This document shows, one piece after another, positions 17,219-24,812 of a stretch of 64,000 bases of DNA. This stretch comes from CAZKVJ01 sp964556225 (GTDB taxonomy: Bacteria; Actinomycetota; Acidimicrobiia; Acidimicrobiales; Ilumatobacteraceae): assembly GCA_964556225.1 (NCBI GenBank), contig CAZKVJ010000006.1:1-64000 (forward strand), read 5' to 3'. The position numbers and the translations under genes are program-made. Position 1 is the first letter of the stretch. Each line of letters begins with the position of its first letter. The notes under the pieces are model-generated. The model ran no database searches. It was given only the letters and a program-made list of their open reading frames with translations, and was not told the DNA's origin.

Positions 17219-18775
17219 TCAGACGTTCGCGAACTCTGGATAGGCGTGGACGCCCATCTCGGGGATGTCGAGGCCCTGGATCTCGTCCTCCTCGCTGGAG
17301 CGGATGCCGCCCTTGCCGATCTTCTTCGAGATCGTGTCCTGCAGCTTGAAGAAGCCGAAGGCGACGCCGAAGATCACGGTCGCGATCACGAGCGCTCCCA
17401 GCGCCTGGGCGCCGAGCTGGCCGAACTCGCCCTTGATGACGCCCTCCATCGGGATGGCGTTGCCGTCGGCGTCGACGGCGCCGTTCCAGCCGTTGCCGTA
17501 GCTGCCGTTGGCGAAGATGCCCACGGCCAGCACGCCGAAGATGCCGTTCACGCCGTGGACGCTGATCGCGCCGACCGGGTCGTCGATCTTCAGCTTCCGG
17601 TCGACGAAGAACACCGACTCGATCACGAGGACCCCGGCCACGATGCCGATGACGGCCGCTGCCCACGGGGCGATGAACGCGCACGGCGCGGTGATGGCGA
17701 CGAGCCCGGCGAGCATGCCGTTGGCCATCATGCCGGGGTCGGGCTTGCCGGTCCGCTTGGTGATCCACACCATGGCCGTCACACCTCCGAACGCCCCGGC
17801 GATCGCCGTGTTCGTCGCCACGACCGCGAGCTGCACGTCCGTCGCCGCGAGCGTCGAGGCGGCGTTGAACCCGAACCAGCCGAACAGCAGGATGAACGTG
17901 CCGAGCATGGCCATCGGGATGTGGTGGCCTGGGATCGCCCGGGGCTTGCCGTCCGGGCCGTACTTGCCGATGCGGGGGCCGATCACGATCGCACCGGCCA
18001 GGGCCGCCGCGCCACCGACGGCGTGGACGACGCCGGACCCGGCGAAGTCGGCGTAGCCGACGCCGAGGCTCAGGGTGTCCCACGTCTTGGAGAGCCAGCC
18101 GCCGCCCCAGGTCCACGCCGCGAACAGCGGGTAGTAGAGCGCCCCGCAGAACAGGCCCCACCACACGAAGCTGCCCCACTTCCACCGCTCGGCCATGGAG
18201 CCGGTCGGGATCGTGGCGACGGTGTCCATGAAGGCGACCATGTAGAGGAAGAAGCCGATGAGCGCCGGCGTGATGCCAGCGCCGGACAGGGCCCAGCCGC
18301 CCTCCCACAAGAACACCGTGTTGCCGCTCCCGATGAGCGGGCCGCCGACCGGCTCGAACAGGCCGAACGACCACGAGTCGGCGGGCGTCCCGTAGCTGAA
18401 CCCACCGAAGGCGAGCGGGAACCCGACGAAGAAGAAGCCCAGGAAGCCGAGGCCGAAGATCGCGAAGTTCGTGCTCACGACGTGCGCAGCGTGCTTGGCC
18501 CGGCAGAACCCGGTCTCGACGAGGGCGAAGCCGGCCTGCATGAAGATCACGAGCGCAGCACCGATGATGATCCAGAGCAGGTTCATCTGCTGCGCCAGCA
18601 CGACGGTGGGGTCGACCTCGTCACCCTGGGCGAGGGCCACGCCGGTGCCGGTGATCAGCATGGCGCCGGTCGAGATCGTCGTCGCGACCAGCACGCGCTT
18701 GAGCGCACGCCAGCCAAGGGACGGAGCTGGTTCGATCGCCGGTGGTGAGCCGGCCGACCGATCGGGAAGTCGCAC
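17219..18775 (-). CDS. amt: Ammonium transporter (copy 2), with signal peptide
   Basis: A 518-residue Amt. Residues 1-55 are a basic region followed by a hydrophobic stretch (VLVATTISTGAMLITGTGVALAQG) that looks like a signal peptide. The transporter core has AGFALVETGFCRAKHAAHV, YADFAGSGVVHAVGGAAAL with the first pore histidine, WFGFNAASTLAATD and the second histidine in ISVHGVNGIFGVLAVG. The C-terminal cytosolic tail is longer than in copy 1. GTG 18773-18775 follows AAAGGAG; the longer frame would read through the promoter and GlnR-type box. Confidence 0.95.
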   Translation of the reverse strand: MRLPDRSAGSPPAIEPAPSLGWRALKRVLVATTISTGAMLITGTGVALAQGDEVDPTVVLAQQMNLLWIIIGAALVIFMQAGFALVETGFCRAKHAAHVVSTNFAIFGLGFLGFFFVGFPLAFGGFSYGTPADSWSFGLFEPVGGPLIGSGNTVFLWEGGWALSGAGITPALIGFFLYMVAFMDTVATIPTGSMAERWKWGSFVWWGLFCGALYYPLFAAWTWGGGWLSKTWDTLSLGVGYADFAGSGVVHAVGGAAALAGAIVIGPRIGKYGPDGKPRAIPGHHIPMAMLGTFILLFGWFGFNAASTLAATDVQLAVVATNTAIAGAFGGVTAMVWITKRTGKPDPGMMANGMLAGLVAITAPCAFIAPWAAAVIGIVAGVLVIESVFFVDRKLKIDDPVGAISVHGVNGIFGVLAVGIFANGSYGNGWNGAVDADGNAIPMEGVIKGEFGQLGAQALGALVIATVIFGVAFGFFKLQDTISKKIGKGGIRSSEEDEIQGLDIPEMGVHAYPEFANV

Positions 18776-18845
18776 GGAGTGCTCCTTTCGGACGTTCACG
18801 AGGGAATCGGGGTGTCGGCGGCGCCGTTGCGACCGAACGCCCGTG

Positions 18846-18899
18846 ACCGTACGGAGCGGAGGTTTCCCGCCTGTCGCCCTCGTGTTTCCGGTGTGTGGC
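18846..18899 (-). promoter_or_regulatory. GlnR-type nitrogen box and -10 of amt copy 2
   Basis: Four pentamers in exact 11-bp phase on the minus strand: GCCAC-N6-GAAAC-N6-GCGAC-N6-GAAAC (plus 18899 down to 18862). They are followed after 10 bp by TACGGT (18851-18846). Spacing and -10 are the same as at amt copy 1. Confidence 0.7.
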
Positions 18900-18902
18900 G
18901 TC

Positions 18903-21554
18903 TCAGTGCGCGGCCGCGGCGCGCGCCGGCGCGAGGCGCGCGCCGAGCTTGTCCCGCGCGGTGGCACCCAGCTTGCGCCCGTGGCGGTCCGACACCGCGA
19001 AGCGCAGCGTGGCCCGACCGTCCTCCGTGGTCACACGGGCCTCGTGCACCTCAGCGCCTGCAGCCGCGAGCACCGCCGACAGATCGCGCAGCAGCCCGAC
19101 CCGGTCGGTGGCCTCGACCGTGACCTGGGTGTGCCAGGGCAGGGCGTGGTCGTCGAACAGCACCGTGTCGATCCCGGTGGCCGTGCCGCGCGGGATCGGG
19201 GAGTGCAGAGCCCGCTCGATCGCGCGCAGCAGGTCGCCGGCGCCCGGGCGCACGACGCTCTCCACGACGAACGTGTCGAGCGCGGCGCCGTCCGCCCAGG
19301 TGACCGCCTCGGCGCTGCGGATCGCGTACCCCGCGCCGGCGAGCGCGCCGCTGACCCTCGCCAGGAGCCCCCTGCGGTCCTTCGCCCCGACATCGATGTG
19401 CCAGAGCCCGGGCGACGAGCTCGGTGAGACCTCGACGCGCACCCCTCGAGGGCCAGGAGCCGGCTCGATCAGGCGTGCCTGACGGGCCAGCACGACGGGC
19501 TCGTGGGACAGCAGGTACGCGGGTGGGGTGTGGCGCAGCCGCTCGGCGACGTCGCCGTCCGCGGCGAGCTCGAGCGCTGCGGCCAGCCGGGCCTGGGCGA
19601 GCGCGCCGGCGCCGTCGCCGACCAGGTCGGGGTGCGCGAACACCTCCTGGACCAGGTCGTGCAGCTCGTCCAGCGCCTCGAGCTGCCACGGTGGCCCGGC
19701 CGGGTCGTGGGCGGCCGCCGCCACCGCGTGCGCGCGCCGGGCCCGGTCGGGCGTCGCCAGGTGCGCGGCGAGGCGGGTGATGCGGCCGCGGTCGAACGCG
19801 TCCGGGTCTCGGGCGGACGCGCTGAGCAGGTCGGCACCTTCGGCCGTGGCGACGATCTCGTGCGCCTCGTGCTCCGGGGCGAGCCGGCGCGCGAGCCCCG
19901 CACGGGTGGACGGGTCGCTCGAGACGTCCACCAGCAGGGCGGCGAGGAGCAGGACCTCGTCGCTCGCTCGGTCCAGCCCGTCGAGCCGCTCGACGGTCGG
20001 GAAGCGCAGCGCCCGGAGCGGATCGAGCTCGGCGGGGTCGTTGCGTCGCCGGTGCAGCTCGTCGGCGACCTCCGGCAGCGATCGGTCCAGCACCCCGGTC
20101 AGCGCGAGGAACCGCCACACCGCCGGCTCGGACCGGCGCAGCAGACCGGTCAGCAGCGTCGTGTCCGTCGGCGTCCACACGAGGGGGACGTCGTGATGGG
20201 TGCCGAACCACTCGAGGGTCGCCCCGCTCGGGCGCTCGCCGGGGATCCGTGCGGCGAGCCGTAGCGCCACCCGCAGCGCAGCCCCCGGCGGGGTGTGCGC
20301 GCTCAGCGACAGCTCAGCGCCGTCGTGCACGAGCCAGCCCTCGACCGGCTCGACGGGGACCGGTCCCGCCGGCGCCTCGGATCGCCGCTCCGCACGGGCC
20401 ATCCGGGCCCGCAGCAGCGGCGGGGTCATCACGGTGGTGACGAGCACGACCGCCAGCAGGGCGGCGTACAGCTCGGCGTCCAGCACACCCGTGCGCAGCC
20501 CCAGCGTGGCGAAGATCAGCCCGACCTCACCGCGGGGGATCATCGCCAGACCGATCGCGAGCCGGTCGGCGCGGGTACCCCACGCGCCGGTCGCGGCGAG
20601 CAGCTTGCCCACGACGGCGACGACGCTCAGCACGGCCGCCACCGCGAGGACCGAGGGCTCGGCGAACGCGCCGAGGTCGGTCTCGAGGCCGATGAACACG
20701 AAGAAGATCGGGACGAACACGTTGCCGAGCGACGTGACGTCGCGCTCGATGCGCTCGTGCTGGCGGGTGCGGCCGAGCGCGAGGCCCGCCATGAACGCCC
20801 CGATGATGGGGGCCAGCTGCGCGGCATCGGCGAGCACGGCGAAGCCGAGCGCCAGCGCCACCCCGGCCACCACGACGGTCGCGCCGGACCGGGCGCGCCG
20901 GTCGATCGCGTCGAAGCCACGGGGGACGAGACGAACGCCGATGAGCGCAGTGACGGCGAGGAACGCCAGCGCGAGCGCGACCGTCGACGCCACGGTGCCC
21001 GCGCTCACCGAGCCGTCGACGACGACCTTCGTGACGACCGTCAGGATCACCAGACCGAGCACGTCGTCGGCGACGGCCGCGCCGAGCACGATCCGGGCCT
21101 CGGTGGTCGCCAGCGCGCGGAGATCGCCGAAGACCCGCGCGGTGATGCCGACGCTGGTCGCGGTCAGGGCGGCGCCGAGGAAGATCGCCGTCTCGGTGCC
21201 CTCCCCCAGGGCGATCCCGGTCGCTGCGCCGGTCACGAACGGGGCGGCGACGCCGAGCACGGCCACGGACAGGGCCGCCCGTCCGACCCGGCCGAGTTCC
21301 GCCGGGTCGGTCTCGAGACCGACCTGGAGGAGCAGCACGAGGACGCCGATCTCGGCGAGCACGAACACGACGTCGCTGCTCTCCACGAGGCCGGACACGC
21401 TCGGCCCGAGCAGGATCCCGGCCAGGATCTCGCCGATGACGGCGGGGACCTCGACCCGATCGGCGAGCTCGGCGAAGACCTTCGCCGCGACCAGGATGAG
21501 GAACAGCTCGAGCAGGACCCGGCCGATGTCGAGCGACTCGGTGGCGGCGAGCAC
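18903..21554 (-). CDS. CPA2 cation/proton antiporter fused to GlnD-like HD-ACT-ACT region
   Basis: An 883-residue protein. Residues 1-385 are a monovalent cation:proton antiporter with about 12 helices, VGLETDPAELGRVGRAAL, the ion-binding Asp pair in GAAVADDVLGLVIL (163-164) and IPRGEVGLIFATLG. Residues about 405-690 follow the order of an actinobacterial GlnD after its nucleotidyltransferase (LALTGVLDRSLPEVADELHRRRN, then LLLAALLVDVSSD where GlnD has an HD pair). Residues about 716-790 and 807-872 are two ACT domains. No nucleotidyltransferase is present. It is probably an antiporter sensing glutamine or another amino acid. It lies 9 nt after a winged-helix gene and upstream of two amt-glnK cassettes. 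Confidence 0.8.
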   Translation of the reverse strand: MLAATESLDIGRVLLELFLILVAAKVFAELADRVEVPAVIGEILAGILLGPSVSGLVESSDVVFVLAEIGVLVLLLQVGLETDPAELGRVGRAALSVAVLGVAAPFVTGAATGIALGEGTETAIFLGAALTATSVGITARVFGDLRALATTEARIVLGAAVADDVLGLVILTVVTKVVVDGSVSAGTVASTVALALAFLAVTALIGVRLVPRGFDAIDRRARSGATVVVAGVALALGFAVLADAAQLAPIIGAFMAGLALGRTRQHERIERDVTSLGNVFVPIFFVFIGLETDLGAFAEPSVLAVAAVLSVVAVVGKLLAATGAWGTRADRLAIGLAMIPRGEVGLIFATLGLRTGVLDAELYAALLAVVLVTTVMTPPLLRARMARAERRSEAPAGPVPVEPVEGWLVHDGAELSLSAHTPPGAALRVALRLAARIPGERPSGATLEWFGTHHDVPLVWTPTDTTLLTGLLRRSEPAVWRFLALTGVLDRSLPEVADELHRRRNDPAELDPLRALRFPTVERLDGLDRASDEVLLLAALLVDVSSDPSTRAGLARRLAPEHEAHEIVATAEGADLLSASARDPDAFDRGRITRLAAHLATPDRARRAHAVAAAAHDPAGPPWQLEALDELHDLVQEVFAHPDLVGDGAGALAQARLAAALELAADGDVAERLRHTPPAYLLSHEPVVLARQARLIEPAPGPRGVRVEVSPSSSPGLWHIDVGAKDRRGLLARVSGALAGAGYAIRSAEAVTWADGAALDTFVVESVVRPGAGDLLRAIERALHSPIPRGTATGIDTVLFDDHALPWHTQVTVEATDRVGLLRDLSAVLAAAGAEVHEARVTTEDGRATLRFAVSDRHGRKLGATARDKLGARLAPARAAAAH

Positions 21555-21563
21555 GGTGATCGC

Positions 21564-21827
21564 TCAGGCGGCGCCGTCGAGCAGCACCCGGGCGTGCGGC
21601 GCGGCCTGCGGCAGGAGCATCCAGCCGCGGCTGCGCACCGTCACCACGGCGTCGGCGCCGAGCACCCGGCGGAGCCCGACGAGCACGGAGTCGCAGCGCC
21701 GCTCGTTGCACCCGGCCAGACCGGCCCGGCGGGCCAGCTCGTGGCGGCTCACGACCCGACCCGAGCGCTCGACGAGCACCGACAGCACGGCGCGCTCGGG
21801 CGTTCCCAGCGTGGAGGTGGCGGTCAC
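21564..21827 (-). CDS. Small winged-helix (OmpR/GlnR-type) DNA-binding protein
   Basis: An 87-residue single-domain protein with a Trans_reg_C winged helix: LGTPERAVLSVLVERSGRVVSRHELARRAG...RRCDSVLVGLRRVLGADAVVTVRSRGWML. There is no receiver domain, so it is not a phosphorylation-controlled response regulator by itself. GTG 21827 was chosen because a longer start at 21929 would put the upstream repeat array inside the gene and would add sequence unlike the family. The antiporter-GlnD fusion starts 9 nt downstream, so this protein may regulate that operon or the nitrogen block. Confidence 0.72.
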   Translation of the reverse strand: MTATSTLGTPERAVLSVLVERSGRVVSRHELARRAGLAGCNERRCDSVLVGLRRVLGADAVVTVRSRGWMLLPQAAPHARVLLDGAA

Positions 21828-21834
21828 GGGCCGA

Positions 21835-21889
21835 ACCTTGTCCGCGGTGTGTGTCGCGGCTGTTCTCGACGTGTGAACGGCGCGTGAAC
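21835..21889 (-). promoter_or_regulatory. 11-bp direct-repeat operator array upstream of the winged-helix/antiporter operon
   Basis: Minus-strand units GTTCACGCGCC and GTTCACACGTC (21889-21868) are adjacent 11-bp direct repeats. The phase continues with AGAAC and GACAC at 21866-21862 and 21855-21851, then a CAAGGT -10-like hexamer (21840-21835), 7 nt before GTG 21827. The geometry equals that of the two amt promoters, and the sequence also resembles a PHO box. Confidence 0.5.
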
Positions 21890-21928
21890 GAGGAGGCGGC
21901 GTCCCCCGGGTGGCGGGCTGGACACCCA

Positions 21929-21948
21929 CTTGACCGGCGGGTCAAGAT
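21929..21948 (+). promoter_or_regulatory. Palindromic operator over the acyl-CoA dehydrogenase promoter
   Basis: CTTGACC-N4-GGTCAAG is a perfect 7-bp-arm palindrome (21929-21946). It overlaps the CAAGAT -10 at 21943-21948, which is 6 nt before ATG 21955. A repressor bound here would block a leaderless promoter. The cognate regulator is not identified. Confidence 0.5.
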
Positions 21949-21954
21949 GGTCGC

Positions 21955-23199
21955 ATGGACCTGACCTACCCGCCCGACGCCGAGTCGTTCCGCGCCGAGA
22001 TCCGCGCCTGGCTCGAGGACCACCTGCCCGCCGGCTGGTTCGACGAGGGGTTCGAGATGACGCCCGAGGAGCGGGCTCGCTTCAATGAGGAATGGCCGAC
22101 GACGCTGCACGAGGGCGGGTGGATCTGCGCCACGTGGCCGGTCGAGTACGGCGGCAAGGGCCTCACCACGATGCAGGGTGTCGTGCTGGCCGAGGAGTTC
22201 GCCCGGGCGAAGGCGCCGCTGCGCGCCGACTTCTTCGGCGACACGCTCGTCGGTCCCACGATCCTGCAGTGGGGGACCGAGGAGCAAAAGCGCGAGTTCC
22301 TGCCCCGGATCCTCGACGGTTCGATGCGCTGGTGCCAGGGGTTCAGCGAACCGAACAGCGGCAGCGACCTGGCGTCGCTCAAGACCACGGCCGTGCTCGA
22401 CGGCGACGAGTGGGTCATCAACGGCCAGAAGGTCTGGACGACCCAGGGGCACCACGCCGACTACTGCTTCCTGCTCACCCGCACCGACCCGGACGCGCCG
22501 AAGCACAAGGGCATCTCCTACCTGCTGGTCCCGATGCGCCAACCCGGTGTCGAGGTCCGCGGCATCACCCAGCCCGACGGCACGGCCGAGTTCTGCGAGG
22601 TGTTCTTCGACAACGCGCGTTGCCCGAAGGACAACGTCGTCGGCGGGCTGAACAACGGATGGATCGTCGCGAACACGACGCTCGGGTTCGAGCGCGGCCA
22701 GAGCGCGACCACCGGGTTCCGCCGGTTCCAGGAGGAGCTGAACCTCCTGATCGACGCCGCCCGCAGCACGGGCGCGATCGACGACCCGCTCGTGCGCCAG
22801 CGCCTGGCGGCGTACCACACGAAGATCCAGATCCTGCGCATCCACGGCCTGCGGAGCCTCTCGGCCACGCTGTCCGGTAGGAAGGATCCCAGCGTCGCCG
22901 CGCTCGGGGCGATCAACAAGATGTACTGGTCCGAGATGCACCAGCAGGCGATGGAGCTGGCGCTCGACATCTACGGCGCCGGGTCGATGCTCGTCGACAC
23001 CGGGCCCGAGTCGGGCGGCTGGCCGGGTGCCCTGCGGGACAAGCGCCGGCCGGGCTACCCGGTGAGCCCGATGATGTCGTCGTGGTTCTTCTCCCGTTCC
23101 GAGACGATCTGGGGCGGCACGAGCCAGATCCAGCGCAACATCGTCGGCGAGCGGGTGCTCGGCCTGCCGAAGGAGCCGAAGCTGCCTGACGCCAGCTAG
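21955..23199 (+). CDS. Acyl-CoA dehydrogenase
   Basis: A 414-residue flavoprotein that oxidises acyl-CoA to enoyl-CoA and passes electrons to ETF. The three acyl-CoA dehydrogenase domains are visible: the N-terminal helical part with WPVEYGGKGLTTMQGVVLAEEF, the middle beta domain with CQGFSEPNSGSDLASLKTTA, and the C-terminal helical domain ending RSETIWGGTSQIQRNIVGERVLGLP. Chain length or branched specificity cannot be read from sequence. Start ATG 21955 is leaderless. The stop codon is shared with the convergent MFS gene through the palindrome CTAG. Confidence 0.93.
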   Translation: MDLTYPPDAESFRAEIRAWLEDHLPAGWFDEGFEMTPEERARFNEEWPTTLHEGGWICATWPVEYGGKGLTTMQGVVLAEEFARAKAPLRADFFGDTLVGPTILQWGTEEQKREFLPRILDGSMRWCQGFSEPNSGSDLASLKTTAVLDGDEWVINGQKVWTTQGHHADYCFLLTRTDPDAPKHKGISYLLVPMRQPGVEVRGITQPDGTAEFCEVFFDNARCPKDNVVGGLNNGWIVANTTLGFERGQSATTGFRRFQEELNLLIDAARSTGAIDDPLVRQRLAAYHTKIQILRIHGLRSLSATLSGRKDPSVAALGAINKMYWSEMHQQAMELALDIYGAGSMLVDTGPESGGWPGALRDKRRPGYPVSPMMSSWFFSRSETIWGGTSQIQRNIVGERVLGLPKEPKLPDAS

Positions 23200-24716
23200 G
23201 CCTCGGAGTGGCTGCGCTCGAGCCCCGAGGTCGAGCGCAGCGGTCGCTCCGGCAGGAACAGCGACAGCACCAGCCCGACGAGCATCAGCGGGACCGCGAC
23301 GGCGAACACCTTCGTGATGCCGGCGAGCAGCACGTCCATCGCCAGCGTGCGCTGCTCGTCGGGCAGGTCGTGGATCGCGCGAGGGCGCTGCAGCAGCTCT
23401 GGCGGCACCCGCCCCGAGATCTCGGCGTTCATCACTGCACCGAACGCGGCGAGGCCGATCGCGCCGCCGAGCGAGCGCATGAACGTGACCAGTGACGACG
23501 CCACACCGAGCTCGTGCCAGTCGACCGCGTTCTGCACCGCGAGCGTGCTCGTGGGCATCAGCCCTCCGATGCCGGCGCCGACGAGCACCATGCCGGCCAT
23601 CGCCACGTACAGCCACCCGGTGCTGTCGCCGAGCTGCGAGAACAGCACGAGACCGGCGGTCGTCGACAGCGAGCCGACGATCGGCCAGATCTTGTAGTGG
23701 CCGGTCGCGGCGGTGGCCCGCCCGATCATCGTGGCGCTGACCGCCACGCCGATCGCCATCGGGATGAGCAGCAGCCCCGAGCTCGTGGCGGACACACCCG
23801 TGATGCTCTGCAGGAACAGCGGCAGGAACACGTTCACGCTGTACAGCACGGCCGACGTGATCGCGACGAGCGGCACGATGATGCGCACGACGTCGATGCG
23901 GAACAGCGAGAGCGGCACGATCGGCTCGGCGGCGGCGGACTCGCGCCACAAGAACGCGAGCCCGGTGGCGAGCGCGACCGCGAGCAGCGCCAGCGTCCGG
24001 CTCGAGGTCCAGCCGTACTCCTCGCCCGTCCACGAGACGGCGAGCAGCAGCGTGGTCACGGACGCCACGAGCAGCGCCGCGCCACCCCAGTCGACCCGGT
24101 GGGCCTGGTGGCTCCACGACAGGTGCAGCGCCCGGTTCGTGATCAGCAGCGCGGCGGCCCCGATCGGGACATTGATCCAGAAGATCCATCGCCAGGTCAG
24201 CGTGTCCACGAAGAACCCGCCGAGCAGCGGGCCGACGACGCTCGCCATCGTGAACACGCTCGTGATCGCCCCGACGTACCGGCCGCGCTCGCGTGGCGGC
24301 ACGATGTCGCCGACGATCGTGAACGACAGCGCGAACAGGCCGCCGCCGCCGATGCCCTGGACGCCGCGGGCGAGAACGAGCTGCGTCATCGTCTGTGCCA
24401 GGCCGCACAGCACCGACCCCGCCATGAACGCCGCGATCGCCACCTGGAACAGCCGGCGGCGTCCGAAGATGTCGCTCAGCTTGCCGAACAGCGGCGTCGC
24501 GGCCGTGGACGTCAGCAGGTACGACGTGCCGATCCACGTGTACGCCTTCAAGCCACCGAGGTCACCGACGATCGTCGCCAGCGCCGTGTTCACGATCGTG
24601 GCGTCGAGCGCCGCCATCGCCATGCCGGTCATCACGCCGCCCATCACCGTGTAGATCTGGTGCTGCGTGAGCACGCCGGCGGCCGGTTCGCTCGCGTGGT
24701 CGTCGGGCGACGTCAC
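23196..24716 (-). CDS. MFS drug/proton exporter, DHA2 (EmrB/QacA) type
   Basis: A 506-residue transporter with 14 predicted membrane helices. Signature regions are LDATIVNTALATIVGDLGG in the first helices, PLFGKLSDIFGRRRLFQVAI (motif A), LVLARGVQGIGGGGLFALSF and GPLLGGFFVDTLTWRWIFWINVPIG (motif C). It exports hydrophobic compounds or drugs by proton antiport; the substrate is unknown. GTG 24714-24716 lies 6 nt after TACGGT on the minus strand (leaderless). The longer upstream frame overlaps the ada-alkA gene and was discarded. Confidence 0.92.
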   Translation of the reverse strand: MTSPDDHASEPAAGVLTQHQIYTVMGGVMTGMAMAALDATIVNTALATIVGDLGGLKAYTWIGTSYLLTSTAATPLFGKLSDIFGRRRLFQVAIAAFMAGSVLCGLAQTMTQLVLARGVQGIGGGGLFALSFTIVGDIVPPRERGRYVGAITSVFTMASVVGPLLGGFFVDTLTWRWIFWINVPIGAAALLITNRALHLSWSHQAHRVDWGGAALLVASVTTLLLAVSWTGEEYGWTSSRTLALLAVALATGLAFLWRESAAAEPIVPLSLFRIDVVRIIVPLVAITSAVLYSVNVFLPLFLQSITGVSATSSGLLLIPMAIGVAVSATMIGRATAATGHYKIWPIVGSLSTTAGLVLFSQLGDSTGWLYVAMAGMVLVGAGIGGLMPTSTLAVQNAVDWHELGVASSLVTFMRSLGGAIGLAAFGAVMNAEISGRVPPELLQRPRAIHDLPDEQRTLAMDVLLAGITKVFAVAVPLMLVGLVLSLFLPERPLRSTSGLERSHSEA

Positions 24717-24812
24717 CTCGTCACCGTACCCTGCCGATGGTTGCAGAGTGCAATCACCCGTGGTGTCCGATTTCCGCCAGTGTCCCCGGCCGTCAGCCGC
24801 CAGGATGGGGTC

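Noticed and set aside
17246..18748. Plus-strand frame of 500 codons over amt copy 2
   Set aside because: Asp/Gly/His-rich shadow of a membrane protein gene.
20295..21887. Long plus-strand open frames (up to 558 codons) opposite the antiporter-GlnD fusion
   Set aside because: High-GC antisense shadows: composition is Arg/Ser or Asp/Gly/His-rich with no domain, while the minus frame has clear antiporter and ACT motifs.
21828..21929. Longer N-terminus of the small winged-helix protein from GTG 21929
   Set aside because: It would read through the 11-bp repeat array and adds 34 residues of non-family sequence.
23514..24812. N-terminal extension of the Ada-AlkA protein
   Set aside because: It overlaps the MFS gene antisense, and ATG 24813 lies 6 nt after a -10 element and directly before the Ada domain.
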